From positions 3,100,001-3,164,000 of the forward strand of contig NZ_CP060714.1 of the NCBI RefSeq assembly GCF_014395975.1: DNA of 64,000 bases, read 5' to 3'. Shown in pieces: positions 25,790 through 32,912 of this stretch (positions are counted from its first letter, which is position 1; the number at the start of each line of letters is the position of its first letter). Source of the DNA: Diaphorobacter ruginosibacter (lineage in GTDB: Bacteria > Pseudomonadota > Gammaproteobacteria > Burkholderiales > Burkholderiaceae_C). The notes beneath the pieces are model-generated. The model had not been told where the DNA came from. It did not search any database and saw only the letters and a program-made list of their open reading frames with translations. Made by a program: the position numbers and the translations under genes.

Positions 25790-26113
25790 TCAAGCCTTGA
25801 ACGAATTGCCACAGCTTTGGCACTCGTAGTTGTCCAGATAGGTCTCGTCGATCTGCTCGCCGATACGGCCGCCGACTTCGTGACCCACGGTGCCGCCGAG
25901 CACACCACCGATGATGGCGCCGAGCAAGGAGCCGAGGACGCCACCGACGGGGCCGGCCACAAGCCCGACGGATGCGCCAGTGGTGGCGCCTTGCATGGCA
26001 CCGGCGATACCCGTGGCCGTACCAGCGGCAGAACCGACACGCTGGCCCAGCTCCTTGGCAACACCCTTGACGCGCACATTCAGAGAATGGCAATGGGGAC
26101 ATTGGATAGACAT
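25790..26113 (-). CDS. Split zinc-ribbon protein with glycine-zipper membrane core
   Basis: 107 residues. The N-terminus has CPHC (residues 5-8) and the C-terminus CQSC (98-101): two half ribbons that could close into one zinc site. Between them lies a long glycine/alanine-rich region (AAGTATGIAGAMQGATTG then VGLVAGPVGGVLGSLLGAIIGGVLGG) typical of glycine-zipper membrane helices. CAGGAG precedes the ATG. A hairpin lies 22 bases upstream. The gene whose transcript that hairpin would have ended is missing; an IS3 element begins 160 bases further on. Function is unknown. Confidence 0.65.
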   Translation of the reverse strand: MSIQCPHCHSLNVRVKGVAKELGQRVGSAAGTATGIAGAMQGATTGASVGLVAGPVGGVLGSLLGAIIGGVLGGTVGHEVGGRIGEQIDETYLDNYECQSCGNSFKA

Positions 26114-26132
26114 AGAAACTCCTGAAGTAAAG

Positions 26133-26166
26133 AAAAGCGCCCCGGGCTCGAAAGCCAGGGGCGCTG
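26133..26166 (-). terminator. Hairpin upstream of the glycine-zipper gene
   Basis: AGCGCCCC and GGGGCGCT pair around an inner GGCT/AGCC stem, then TTTCTTT on the minus strand. Confidence 0.65.
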
Positions 26167-26342
26167 AATGGATGGATGGGAGATGAAGTCAATGCAGAAC
26201 AGCTCGCTTCGCAGCAAACCGCTACCGCATCACGTCAGGGATATATGACTGAAATTATTTGGGATCGCAGGACTTGTGTCATGGTCCAATCTAAATGGAC
26301 ACCTCGATAAGGGAACACCCCCAGCCCGAGGACCAATGAACC

Positions 26343-26645
26343 ATGACACCACAACGCACCCGCAGAACCTTCGACACCACCTTCAAGCGGCAGGTCATCA
26401 AGATGATCAAGGACCAAGGCATTCCTGTGTCTCAGGTCTGCCGAGATCTGAACTTGGTGGACAGCGCAGTGCGCCGCTGGCTTGCCCAGCACGAGGGCGA
26501 GTGCAACGGCAAGCTCACGGGCGCAATGCCGCTGACGCCGGAGCAGCAGCGCATCCGTCAGCTTGAGCGCGAGAATCAACGTTTGAAGGGGGACGTTGAG
26601 CTGTTAAAAAAAGCGTCGGCTTTCTTCGCCCAGGCTATGAAGTGA
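26343..26645 (+). CDS. IS3-family transposase OrfA
   Basis: 100 residues. HTH (TFKRQVIKMIKDQGIPVSQVCRDLNLVDSAVRRW) followed by a leucine zipper (LERENQRLKGDVELLKKASAFF). The codons TTA-AAA-AAA-G at 26604 form the A-AAA-AAG-like slippery site that makes the OrfAB fusion transposase by a -1 shift. Alone, OrfA of this family binds the ends and inhibits transposition. Confidence 0.92.
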   Translation: MTPQRTRRTFDTTFKRQVIKMIKDQGIPVSQVCRDLNLVDSAVRRWLAQHEGECNGKLTGAMPLTPEQQRIRQLERENQRLKGDVELLKKASAFFAQAMK

Positions 26646-27493
26646 TACAGACACTGATCACTCATATGCGCGAGAAAGCCGCCATCGCCCGTCTGTGTCC
26701 GCTGCTTGGCATCAGTCGCTCAGGCTTCTATGCAGCACGCAGCAGACTCTCGCGTCCTCGCATTGTGAGCATGCAGGAAACGCAATTGCAGGCAGCTTTT
26801 GCAGACAGTGCCCAGACCTACGGAAGTCGCAGACTGAGCAAAGCCATGCAGGCACGTGGCTTTGCCATGGGCAGGTATCGCACGCGCACATTGATGAGGC
26901 GCCTGGAGCTGCGTGCGCGCTGGAGCCGCAAGTTTCGTCACACCACCGACAGTAGGCATGACCTGCCGGTGGCAGACAACGTGCTGAATCGTCACTTCAA
27001 TCCGGATGCCATCAACAAGGCCTGGGTGAGCGACATCACCTACATCCGCACGGCCAGCGGCTGGCTGTATCTGGCTGCGGTTCTGGACCTGCATTCGCGC
27101 AAGGTGGTGGGTTGGTCGATGTCACCGAGCATGCCTGCCGACCTGGTCTGCAGTGCACTGCAGATGGCCATCACGCTGCGCCAACCACCCAAGGGCTTGA
27201 TAGTGCACAGTGATCGCGGCAGCCAGTACGCCAGCGCCGCGCACAGCGAATTGCTGAGGCGCAACCACTGCATCGCCAGCATGAGCCGCAAAGGAAATTG
27301 TTGGGACACCACAGTTATGGAGCGTTTCCTCCTGAACCTGAAGATGGAGCGCGTGTGGCGGCGTCAATATGCCAACCATACCGAGGCCATCGCGGATATT
27401 GCTGATTACATCGTCAACTTCTACAACGCACGCAGGTTGCACTCCGCATTGGGCTACCGAAGCCCTGTGGAATACGAACAGGCCAGTACCTAA
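26642..27493 (+). CDS. IS3-family transposase OrfB
   Basis: 283 residues in the -1 frame relative to OrfA. It has the HTH_21 region (YGSRRLSKAMQARGFAMG) and the rve DDE core: WVSDITYI (D), LIVHSDRGSQYAS (D), and SRKGNCWDTTVMERFLLNLK (E), ending NARRLHSALGYRSPVEYE. All three catalytic acids are present, so the element should be active. It starts with GTG only if translated alone. Confidence 0.92.
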   Translation: MIQTLITHMREKAAIARLCPLLGISRSGFYAARSRLSRPRIVSMQETQLQAAFADSAQTYGSRRLSKAMQARGFAMGRYRTRTLMRRLELRARWSRKFRHTTDSRHDLPVADNVLNRHFNPDAINKAWVSDITYIRTASGWLYLAAVLDLHSRKVVGWSMSPSMPADLVCSALQMAITLRQPPKGLIVHSDRGSQYASAAHSELLRRNHCIASMSRKGNCWDTTVMERFLLNLKMERVWRRQYANHTEAIADIADYIVNFYNARRLHSALGYRSPVEYEQAST

Positions 27494-27533
27494 AATACCT
27501 TAGCTGGGTGTCCGAAAAAGCTTGACCATGACA

Positions 27534-28619
27534 GCAGGCAACGGTAGTAGGGGCGGTGGTGGGGGAGGTGGCTATTCCGGAGGAGATAGCGGCGTAATCG
27601 CAGGTGGCGCTGGCTCGTTCAATGCGGGTACAAATCCCACCGCAGTGATCTCAGCGGGCTCTGGAGACGGCCGAGTGGTCATTACGCCACTGTTGGTCAT
27701 TAACGCGGTCACCTTGCCAGTTGGCCAGATTGGCATTGTCTATCCGACGACTACCCTGAGTGCCACAGGAGGTATCGGCTCCTTGAGTTGGAGCGCTACA
27801 GGCTTGCCAAATGGCATGAGCCTGTCGAGTGCCGGCGTTCTCGTCGGAATGCCAACGCAACACGGTAGCTTCTCTGTGCAGGTCGCTGTGACTGACAGCA
27901 GTGCGACACCGCGCACAATCACCGTGGCCCTGCCCCTGACCATCAACCCAGCTCCCTTGGCCCTGAGCACCACGAGCTTGGCGCCGGCAACCATAGGCAC
28001 GCCCTACACTCAGACAATTGTTGCAACTGGTGGCGTTGCGCCCTACGCCTGGTCGGCCACCGGACTCCCTGCAGACCTGACGATCGACCCGGCAACCGGC
28101 ATCATCAGCGGAACGCCGACGGCGGCAGGAACATCGCAGGTCACTGTCACAGTCACGGATGACGCAGGCCAGGTCAAGAGCGCCCAGTTCACCATCGTCG
28201 TGGATCAGCTCGATTTGACTGTGTCCACCCAGACCCTGCCAGGCGGGCAGGTTGGCCAAGCGTACAACGCGAGCATCGTGGTGGCAGGCGGCGTGCCCCC
28301 GTACTCGTTCACGCTCACCGGCGACCTGCCTGAAGGGCTGATCCTGAACCCGACGACCGGAGCCATTACCGGTACGCCGACCAAGGCCCAGACCAGCACG
28401 TTCAGCGTCACCATTGAGGACAGCACTCTCCTGCCGCAATCTGCGATGGCCAAGGCCGCCGTGCACAGCGTCACGCAGAGCTTCAGCATCACCGTGGCCG
28501 CTGCGCCTGTAGTGGCCGCGCCGACACCGGTGCCGACTCTCGGTGAATGGGGCGTGATCGCACTGTCATCGCTGCTCGCTATGTTCGGGCTGGCGCGAAG
28601 CCGACGCCGTCAAGGCTGA
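27534..28619 (+). pseudogene. 5'-truncated IPTL-CTERM protein with Ig-like repeats
   Basis: The open frame begins inside the right end of the IS3 element, so the native start, signal peptide and N-terminal domains are gone. What remains: a glycine-rich stretch (GGGGGGGYSGG), then three He_PIG-type immunoglobulin-like repeats of about 85 residues with the pattern LPxGLxxxxxTGxISGTPTxxGTxxVTVTVTD. It ends with VPTLGEWG, a hydrophobic helix and RSRRR. Without a signal peptide it cannot be exported. A terminator follows. Confidence 0.8.
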
Positions 28620-28624
28620 TCTGA

Positions 28625-28650
28625 GAGCCGCCTTCGGGCGGTTTTTCTTT
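28625..28650 (+). terminator. Terminator of the truncated IPTL-CTERM gene
   Basis: CCGCC, loop TTCG, GGCGG and TTTTTCTTTT. A decayed homologue follows the remnant at 3360. Confidence 0.85.
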
Positions 28651-28659
28651 TGGAGACCG

Positions 28660-28737
28660 ACGGTTTAAGGTCATTAAAAGGAGTACTGTGGGTCCAGGCA
28701 ATCCATCCTGATCTGCCGCCATAGACCGGAGGTCTAT
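28660..28737 (+). repeat. Shared leader, copy A (inverted relative to copy B)
   Basis: This 78-base stretch matches the reverse complement of 32896-32973. It contains an uninterrupted 30-base-plus match around GGTCATTAAAAGGAGTAC and ends in the palindrome over the ribosome site. It is presumably the promoter and leader region of both small genes. Confidence 0.85.
28721..28737 (+). promoter_or_regulatory. Palindrome covering the ribosome-binding site, gene A
   Basis: ATAGACC-GGA-GGTCTAT is a perfect 7-bp inverted repeat. The Shine-Dalgarno GGAGG is its loop and right arm, and the ATG follows directly. Either an RNA hairpin masks the ribosome site or a dimeric repressor binds here (both inferred). 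Confidence 0.65.
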
Positions 28738-28929
28738 ATGTTTTTGCATCCAATACCAGTGTCCTCACCATCGTTCTGGGAGGTCACTAAAAATATGCTT
28801 TTCCCCAACGCTGGCAACCATCCACCGCAGGAACAAGAGAAGAAGATCCCGCCCAACAAGAAGGAGGAAGAGGAGCAGCAGCAAATCACAGCAGGCCGCG
28901 ACGCGACCCTTGCGCACAACGTGACGTGA
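28738..28929 (+). CDS. Small leader-family protein A
   Basis: 63 residues. It starts MFLHPIPVSSPSFWEVTKNM and continues with a proline-rich, highly charged tail (KKIPPNKKEEEEQQQ). It shares with proteins B, C and D a short N-terminal pattern: M-F/L, a proline-rich turn, an aromatic pair near residue 13, a short amphipathic helix and a polar proline-rich tail. The ribosome site lies in the palindrome. A terminator follows 20 bases after the stop. The function is unknown; it is too short and polar for an enzyme. Confidence 0.6.
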   Translation: MFLHPIPVSSPSFWEVTKNMLFPNAGNHPPQEQEKKIPPNKKEEEEQQQITAGRDATLAHNVT

Positions 28930-28948
28930 TTTCGCTTCCAAGCAGACG

Positions 28949-28973
28949 AAAAGCCACCTACGGGTGGCTTTTC
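28949..28973 (+). terminator. Intrinsic terminator of small gene A
   Basis: AAAAGCCACC, loop TACG, GGTGGCTTTT: a perfect 10-bp stem with its own T tail. Confidence 0.85.
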
Positions 28974-29011
28974 TGCTCGAGATCTCGATTTGTCGCTGAA
29001 GGACGCCCTTT

Positions 29012-29326
29012 ATGAAAAATCCAGAGCGCCCCATCATCGACATGCTCCGCAACCGAGCAGATGCGTTAGCTGCAGATAGCGACCTGCTCGCCCCACGGGA
29101 GACCACCGTCAGACTTGCAAGGTGGATGGCCGAAGACATCGACAGACTCGAGCGCGAAGATGTTGAGGGCCTCTTCTTGATAGGAGACGTTCTGCTCCGC
29201 GAGCGATTGTGCTGCAGCGCTATCAAAAGCCGCGCCACAAGTCTCCCCTCTCAAACAGGTGCGCTACATCATCCTCATACGCACAATCATGAAGCCTGTC
29301 CCATGTTCATTGGCGAGAACCAATGA
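29012..29326 (+). CDS. Hypothetical protein next to the intron
   Basis: 104 residues starting MKNPERPIIDMLRNRADALA. The first about 70 residues are coherent and helical (TTVRLARWMAEDIDRLEREDVEGLFLIGDVLL); the last 30 are histidine- and cysteine-rich and may be a chance extension. It ends 25 bases before the intron's 3' end. Similar short helical proteins are common beside phage and plasmid genes. Not recognised. Confidence 0.5.
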   Translation: MKNPERPIIDMLRNRADALAADSDLLAPRETTVRLARWMAEDIDRLEREDVEGLFLIGDVLLRERLCCSAIKSRATSLPSQTGALHHPHTHNHEACPMFIGENQ

Positions 29327-29351
29327 AAGGCAAATGAAACAGGCAATCGGC

Positions 29352-31227
29352 ATAGGGGGCAGCCAACTGGCTGCACCCCTGCCACACCACCCGGCATGCG
29401 GGTCCGCACCGGGCGGTTCGAGAGCTTGAGGTCATGAGAGCCTGGGCAGCCCCAGCTGATCGAAGTAGGCAATGGTCAGCACACTATTGAGCAGTTTGGC
29501 GCTGTTACGCCACCAGCGGTGGCTGTTGGCTGCCACTGTTTGCGCTACTGCCCCTTTTGCCCCCAGTGCCATGAGTTCACGGTAAATCACCTTGCCTCGT
29601 CTCCAATGTTTTAGCTGTAGCGCTCGCATTCGGTGACGCAGCCACTCATCCAGCTCTCGCCAGATCTTTGGCGTCTGCGCCAACTCGAAGTACGCCTTCC
29701 AACCCATCAGATAAGGCCTCAGCTCTTGCACCACTTCGCTTATGCTGCGTCCGCAAGTGCGGCGCGTCACCTGCCTGATTCGTGCTTTGAAGTCTGCCAG
29801 GGCCTTGTTTGCTACCCCGCATTTGACTTCGCCGCCTTTGGCTTCCCACAGCTCATACCCAAGGAACTTACGCCCGAGGGCACTTGCCACTGCGCTTTTG
29901 GCCTCATTGATTTGAAGCTTCAAGCGAGCGTACAGTTTCCTCAGCAGCCGCATCACCCGCTCACCCGCCTTCTTGCTGCCCACGTAGACGTTGCAGTCGT
30001 CGGCGTAGCGGGCGAAGCTGTAGCCCCGCACCTCCAACACCTTGTCCACCTCGTCTAGCAGCACATTGGCCAGCAATGGGCTCAGCGGCCCGCCCTGCGG
30101 CATGCCCTTTACCCGCTCGATCAGCACCCCTCCATCCATGATTCCCGCGTTCAGATACGCACGAATCAGCCGCAAGACTGCGGCGTCATCGATGCGCCTG
30201 CTCAGGCGGTTCATCAGAATGTCATGGTTGACCCGGTCAAAGAACTGGGCCAAGTCCACATCCACCACAACCCGCTTGCCCGACTGGACATAGCGCCTGG
30301 CGGCTTTGACCGCATCGTGCGCCCGCCTGCCAGGACGCAAGCCGTGGCTGTGTTCACTGAACGTGGGGTCGATCAGGGGCTGCAGCACTTGTAGCAAAGC
30401 CTGCTGTATCAGCCTGTCCAGCACCGTCGGGATACCCAACTCGCGCTTGCTCCCGTCGGCTTTGGGAATCAGCTGCCTGCGTACCGGTTTGGGCCGGTAC
30501 GTGCCTGCCAGGACCTGCTCACGCACGTCCTTCCAACTCGCTTTGAGCAGCTCGCCGGTTTGCTGGATGTCCAGCCCATCAACGCCTGCCCCTCCCTTGT
30601 TGGCTCTGACCCGTCTCCAGGCCCGTTGCAGGTTCTCTCTCGTCAGCGCCGCCGCAAGCAAACCACCAGTGCTCGCTTTTGGCATGGCCGACCCTGTAGC
30701 ACGGTGTTCCCAGAGCGGGCCGCAGACTTCGTCGCTGGCAAGATCACGCGCGGCTTCACCGCCCGCTACGCTCGCCCGCCCGGATGGCTCCGGCATCTGA
30801 CGCATGGTCTTTGGCATCCCTGTGTCCTTGGCTGACTCACTCTCGTTCGGCCCTTCGCCGTTTCACTGATGGCTTCAGCAGCCCGCTACTTCGACTACTA
30901 CGACCTCTGCTGACTTCTCGCTCCAGCACAACGCTGTCAGGCTTTCACCCTCAAGGCGAGATCTCCCCAGGTAAGAACGCACTCCTTCACCGCACAACCG
31001 CCGCATCTACGCCACCACGCCTTGGTCATGAGAGCTTTGTGGTTTCATGCCCACTCGCCCTGCTCGGCAGCGCCTTCTATGCGGTTCTTGTTCATCGGCT
31101 CGCGATTTATGTTCCACGCTTCCTTCCCACGCTCGGTCACCCTTACGCAGTTGCGCTTCGCTTCGTTCGTTATGACCAACTTACGGCGGGACTTTCACCC
31201 GCAGGAGTGCGCCCATGCTGGGCGCAC
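29352..31227 (-). mobile_element. Group II intron, IIC-like
   Basis: The intron runs on the minus strand: 5' end GTGCGCCC (31227), 3' end CCCCCTAT (29352), total 1,876 bases with one encoded reverse transcriptase. A domain V-like hairpin (GAACCGCCCGGTGCGG... with GGTGGTGTGGCAGGGG) precedes the 3' end. It sits three bases after the T-run of an intrinsic terminator, the typical group IIC target. The encoded protein has no endonuclease domain, as expected for class C. Confidence 0.8.
29432..30817 (-). CDS. ltrA: Group II intron reverse transcriptase/maturase
   Basis: 461 residues. Reverse transcriptase blocks in order: GVDGLDIQQTG (RT0/1), LIPKADGSKRELGIPTVLDRL (RT2), HGLRPGRRAHDAV, VVDVDLAQFFDRVNHD (RT3), GMPQGGPLSPLLANVLLDEVD (RT4), FARYADDCNVYV (RT5, catalytic YADD) and KFLGYEL (RT7). 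The maturase (GIIM) region follows (SISEVVQELRPYLMGWKAYF, WLRHRMRALQLKHWRRG). It ends after the thumb/maturase part without an HNH endonuclease. The enzyme splices the intron RNA and copies it into new sites. Intact. Confidence 0.93.
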   Translation of the reverse strand: MPKTMRQMPEPSGRASVAGGEAARDLASDEVCGPLWEHRATGSAMPKASTGGLLAAALTRENLQRAWRRVRANKGGAGVDGLDIQQTGELLKASWKDVREQVLAGTYRPKPVRRQLIPKADGSKRELGIPTVLDRLIQQALLQVLQPLIDPTFSEHSHGLRPGRRAHDAVKAARRYVQSGKRVVVDVDLAQFFDRVNHDILMNRLSRRIDDAAVLRLIRAYLNAGIMDGGVLIERVKGMPQGGPLSPLLANVLLDEVDKVLEVRGYSFARYADDCNVYVGSKKAGERVMRLLRKLYARLKLQINEAKSAVASALGRKFLGYELWEAKGGEVKCGVANKALADFKARIRQVTRRTCGRSISEVVQELRPYLMGWKAYFELAQTPKIWRELDEWLRHRMRALQLKHWRRGKVIYRELMALGAKGAVAQTVAANSHRWWRNSAKLLNSVLTIAYFDQLGLPRLS

Positions 31228-31230
31228 ATG

Positions 31231-31253
31231 AAAAAAGCCCGCCGAAGCGGGCT
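31231..31253 (-). terminator. Terminator of the Gln-rich gene and intron target
   Basis: GCCCGC, loop TTCG, GCGGGC, then six T on the minus strand. The intron's first base comes three bases after the T-run. Confidence 0.85.
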
Positions 31254-31297
31254 GCAAAGAACGGAGATCAATCCGTCCAGCTGAGAACAACGCTCAA

Positions 31298-31435
31298 TTA
31301 CTTCTGAGGAGTTTCCGCCCGCTTTTCATCTGCATTTTGCTTCTGACCGGGGCTCTGTTGTTGCTGTTGATCAGATTTTTTCTGATCTTGATCAGGTTGT
31401 TTTTGGCTGGGATTCTGCTGTTGTTGCTGAGGCAT
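31298..31435 (-). CDS. Small glutamine-rich protein
   Basis: 45 residues, MPQQQQQNPSQKQPDQ then repeats of Gln, Asp and Lys, ending KRAETPQK. The ATG has AAGGAA seven bases upstream and the gene has its own terminator, so it is probably expressed despite its size and low complexity. Predicted to be disordered. It belongs to the same minus-strand series of small genes as B, C and D but lacks their palindromic leader. Function unknown. Confidence 0.5.
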   Translation of the reverse strand: MPQQQQQNPSQKQPDQDQKKSDQQQQQSPGQKQNADEKRAETPQK

Positions 31436-31727
31436 GATGTTTCCTTAAATCAAGTGAGTGACAAGGTGCTTTCGGTCGCTAGCAGGAGCACCTCTCGGAT
31501 CAGTGTTTTGCTTCTACATTGCACTGATCTTTAGTGTGCTCTCATCGGATATAAATAGATGTAGGACATTCAGGAACTTACATCATGATTTGTACATGCT
31601 CATCTTGTGGCATTCGAAACCCCATGATGGTGCATGTACCTAACAAATATTTTTCACCACCACCTGCGGCAGTACTATCAAAAACAAAGAACCCGCACTA
31701 GGCGGGTCAAATGTATCTGACTTAGTT
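31436..31727. other. Gap before the small-gene series
   Basis: Apart from the hairpin at 31684-31708 I see no gene; the stretch is AT-rich. Confidence 0.4.
31684..31708 (-). terminator. Terminator of small gene D
   Basis: ACCCGC and GCGGGT pair around CTAGT-like loop, then TCTTTGTTTTT on the minus strand. Confidence 0.75.
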
Positions 31728-31895
31728 TCAGTATTCATGAGCTATTTTATCTATTGCTCCTTTCTGATCCTCTGTCTTCGGTGGGATAGGTGCCACCCCA
31801 TCTTTTGGGTCTAAGATTGCTTCCGGAGGATTCCACATCGACTGTAAAAAACCCAAGAACGTGCCACCTATGCGTCTGAGGGGGAGTATGAACAT
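31728..31895 (-). CDS. Small leader-family protein D
   Basis: 55 residues: MFILPLRRIGGTFLGFLQSM then WNPPEAILDPKDGVAPIPP and a charged end. GGAGG lies five bases before the ATG, the same spacing as in A, B and C, inside a degenerate version of their palindrome (ATAGATC-GGA-GGTATGT). The N-terminal pattern (M-F, proline, hydrophobic/aromatic block, proline-rich polar tail) agrees with the family. It overlaps the end of the gene at 31868-32080 by 28 bases in another frame, so the two may be translationally coupled. A terminator follows 20 bases downstream. Confidence 0.5.
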   Translation of the reverse strand: MFILPLRRIGGTFLGFLQSMWNPPEAILDPKDGVAPIPPKTEDQKGAIDKIAHEY

Positions 31896-32080
31896 ACATA
31901 CCTCCGATCTATGTCTGCAGATGAGCAGGCATTGTTTCTCGGAATAGTGTCGATAGGCTGCTCATCGATAGCTACCGGCACAATATCCAATATGGATATG
32001 CGAAATAAATCTCGCATATCTCGATTGAACTCCAGCTCTCGCTTGTGTGCGAGCAAGGAAAACTTCTTCAAGTATTGCAT
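31868..32080 (-). CDS. Hypothetical small protein between C and D
   Basis: 70 residues, MQYLKKFSLLAHKRELEFNR then DLFRISILDIVPVAIDEQPIDTI. Helical start, then a hydrophobic strand region; not recognised. A weak GGTGG lies upstream. Its last codons overlap the leader of gene D. It starts 30 bases after the end of gene C on the same strand, so an operon is likely. Confidence 0.45.
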   Translation of the reverse strand: MQYLKKFSLLAHKRELEFNRDMRDLFRISILDIVPVAIDEQPIDTIPRNNACSSADIDRRYVCSYSPSDA

Positions 32081-32109
32081 GTGAACCACCAGAGTGGTTA
32101 AGCCCGCAA

Positions 32110-32292
32110 TCAGTACTGGCTGAGCGGCGCAATCGTCATGGGCTTTGGTATGTCGTCCCTGTCCGGCTGGCTTGGCTGCTCCTGCTGATCATCATCGTCA
32201 GGATCTTCTGGGTAGTTAGGCTGCGTTGCCCCAAGAGCAGCCAAGCTCGATTTCCAAAATGCCCCGCCTGGAGAGTGTGTGGTTTGAAACAT
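32110..32292 (-). CDS. Small leader-family protein C
   Basis: 60 residues: MFQTTHSPGGAFWKSSLAAL then a proline- and aspartate-rich acidic tail (DPDDDDQQEQPSQPDRDD). The FW pair at residues 12-13 matches gene A. The start follows GGAGG within the palindrome TAGACC-GGA-GGTCTA (32294-32308), with the ATG directly after it. The net charge is strongly negative whereas B is positive; only the N-terminus is conserved among the four. Function unknown. Confidence 0.55.
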   Translation of the reverse strand: MFQTTHSPGGAFWKSSLAALGATQPNYPEDPDDDDQQEQPSQPDRDDIPKPMTIAPLSQY

Positions 32293-32309
32293 ATAGACCT
32301 CCGGTCTAA
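32293..32309 (-). promoter_or_regulatory. Palindrome covering the ribosome-binding site, gene C
   Basis: Six-bp inverted repeat TAGACC/GGTCTA around GGA, one outer pair lost relative to A and B. The ribosome site GGAGG is in loop and arm. Confidence 0.6.
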
Positions 32310-32491
32310 ATTTAGGTGAAAATTCCGAGACCAATCTCTCGGCCAGCCGCCACTAGTTGTCACCGACGCAATCTATAGCGCCATCTCTAGTGCCGGTATA
32401 CGGACATAGTGCCTATCTGCCCTTTGCGAGCTCCTAATCTCGCTTTTGCACTAGTCGTGCAGTTGTACAGGTGTACTGATAGGTGATTCCG

Positions 32492-32701
32492 CTAATCACA
32501 TAGATCAGCGTAATCTTCCTGAGTTTCGATCCTTTTTTTTGCACGAGCTCGTTTTTCCAACGCCCTATCCTCTTGCTCAAGAGTAGCGGTACTTGGCCCT
32601 TGAAAAACATAGTCGTCGTCAGAAATATTTCGACTCTGCACGTCTGGCAGCACACGCCTTCTAGCGCGAATGTTGTGAATTGTTTTGTCTTTGTAGGACA
32701 T
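32492..32701 (-). CDS. Hypothetical charged protein
   Basis: 69 residues from ATG 32701 with GGAG seven bases upstream. It begins MSYKDKTIHNIRARRRVLPD and ends in a helical charged part (ATLEQEDRALEKRARAKKRI). Lies 17 bases after gene B on the same strand, hence probably its operon partner. No family recognised; no membrane segment. Confidence 0.5.
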   Translation of the reverse strand: MSYKDKTIHNIRARRRVLPDVQSRNISDDDYVFQGPSTATLEQEDRALEKRARAKKRIETQEDYADLCD

Positions 32702-32718
32702 GACGTTCTCCAAGCAAG

Positions 32719-32895
32719 TTAGAAATCACTTGGACTAGGGAAAGTTGTTCCCTTACGCTCACCGCTCTCAGCTTCTTTGGGAAGCTTTTTTCCTTGTTCC
32801 GAGGCAGGGAGAGGTGTTTTGGTTTTTGGTGCGAAAATCGCCTTCACAGATTCCCACAAAGTGGGTTTGTGTTTGGGGAGGGGGGGCATAAGCAT
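32719..32895 (-). CDS. Small leader-family protein B
   Basis: 58 residues: MLMPPLPKHKPTLWESVKAI then FAPKTKTPLPASEQGKKLPK and a basic, serine-rich tail. The LWESVK block corresponds to FWEVTK of gene A, at nearly the same place. Its leader is the inverted copy of gene A's leader and carries the same perfect 7-bp palindrome over the ribosome site (32896-32912). It heads the minus-strand series B, 32701, C, 32080, D. Function unknown. Confidence 0.6.
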   Translation of the reverse strand: MLMPPLPKHKPTLWESVKAIFAPKTKTPLPASEQGKKLPKEAESGERKGTTFPSPSDF

Positions 32896-32912
32896 ATAGA
32901 CCTCCGGTCTAT
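32896..32912 (-). promoter_or_regulatory. Palindrome covering the ribosome-binding site, gene B
   Basis: ATAGACC-GGA-GGTCTAT, the same 17 bases as before gene A, again directly followed by ATG. Confidence 0.65.

Larger units (their letters stand above)
26277..27533 (+). mobile_element. Complete IS3-family insertion sequence
   Basis: 1,257 bases. Ends are imperfect inverted repeats: the left begins TGTCATGGTC and includes GGACACC and TAAGG; the right end, reversed, begins TGTCATGGTC and has GGACACC and TAAGG at the same spacing. orfA and orfB overlap by four bases, with a slippery A-run (26606-26612) for -1 frameshifting. No direct target repeat is seen at the flanks. Confidence 0.9.
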
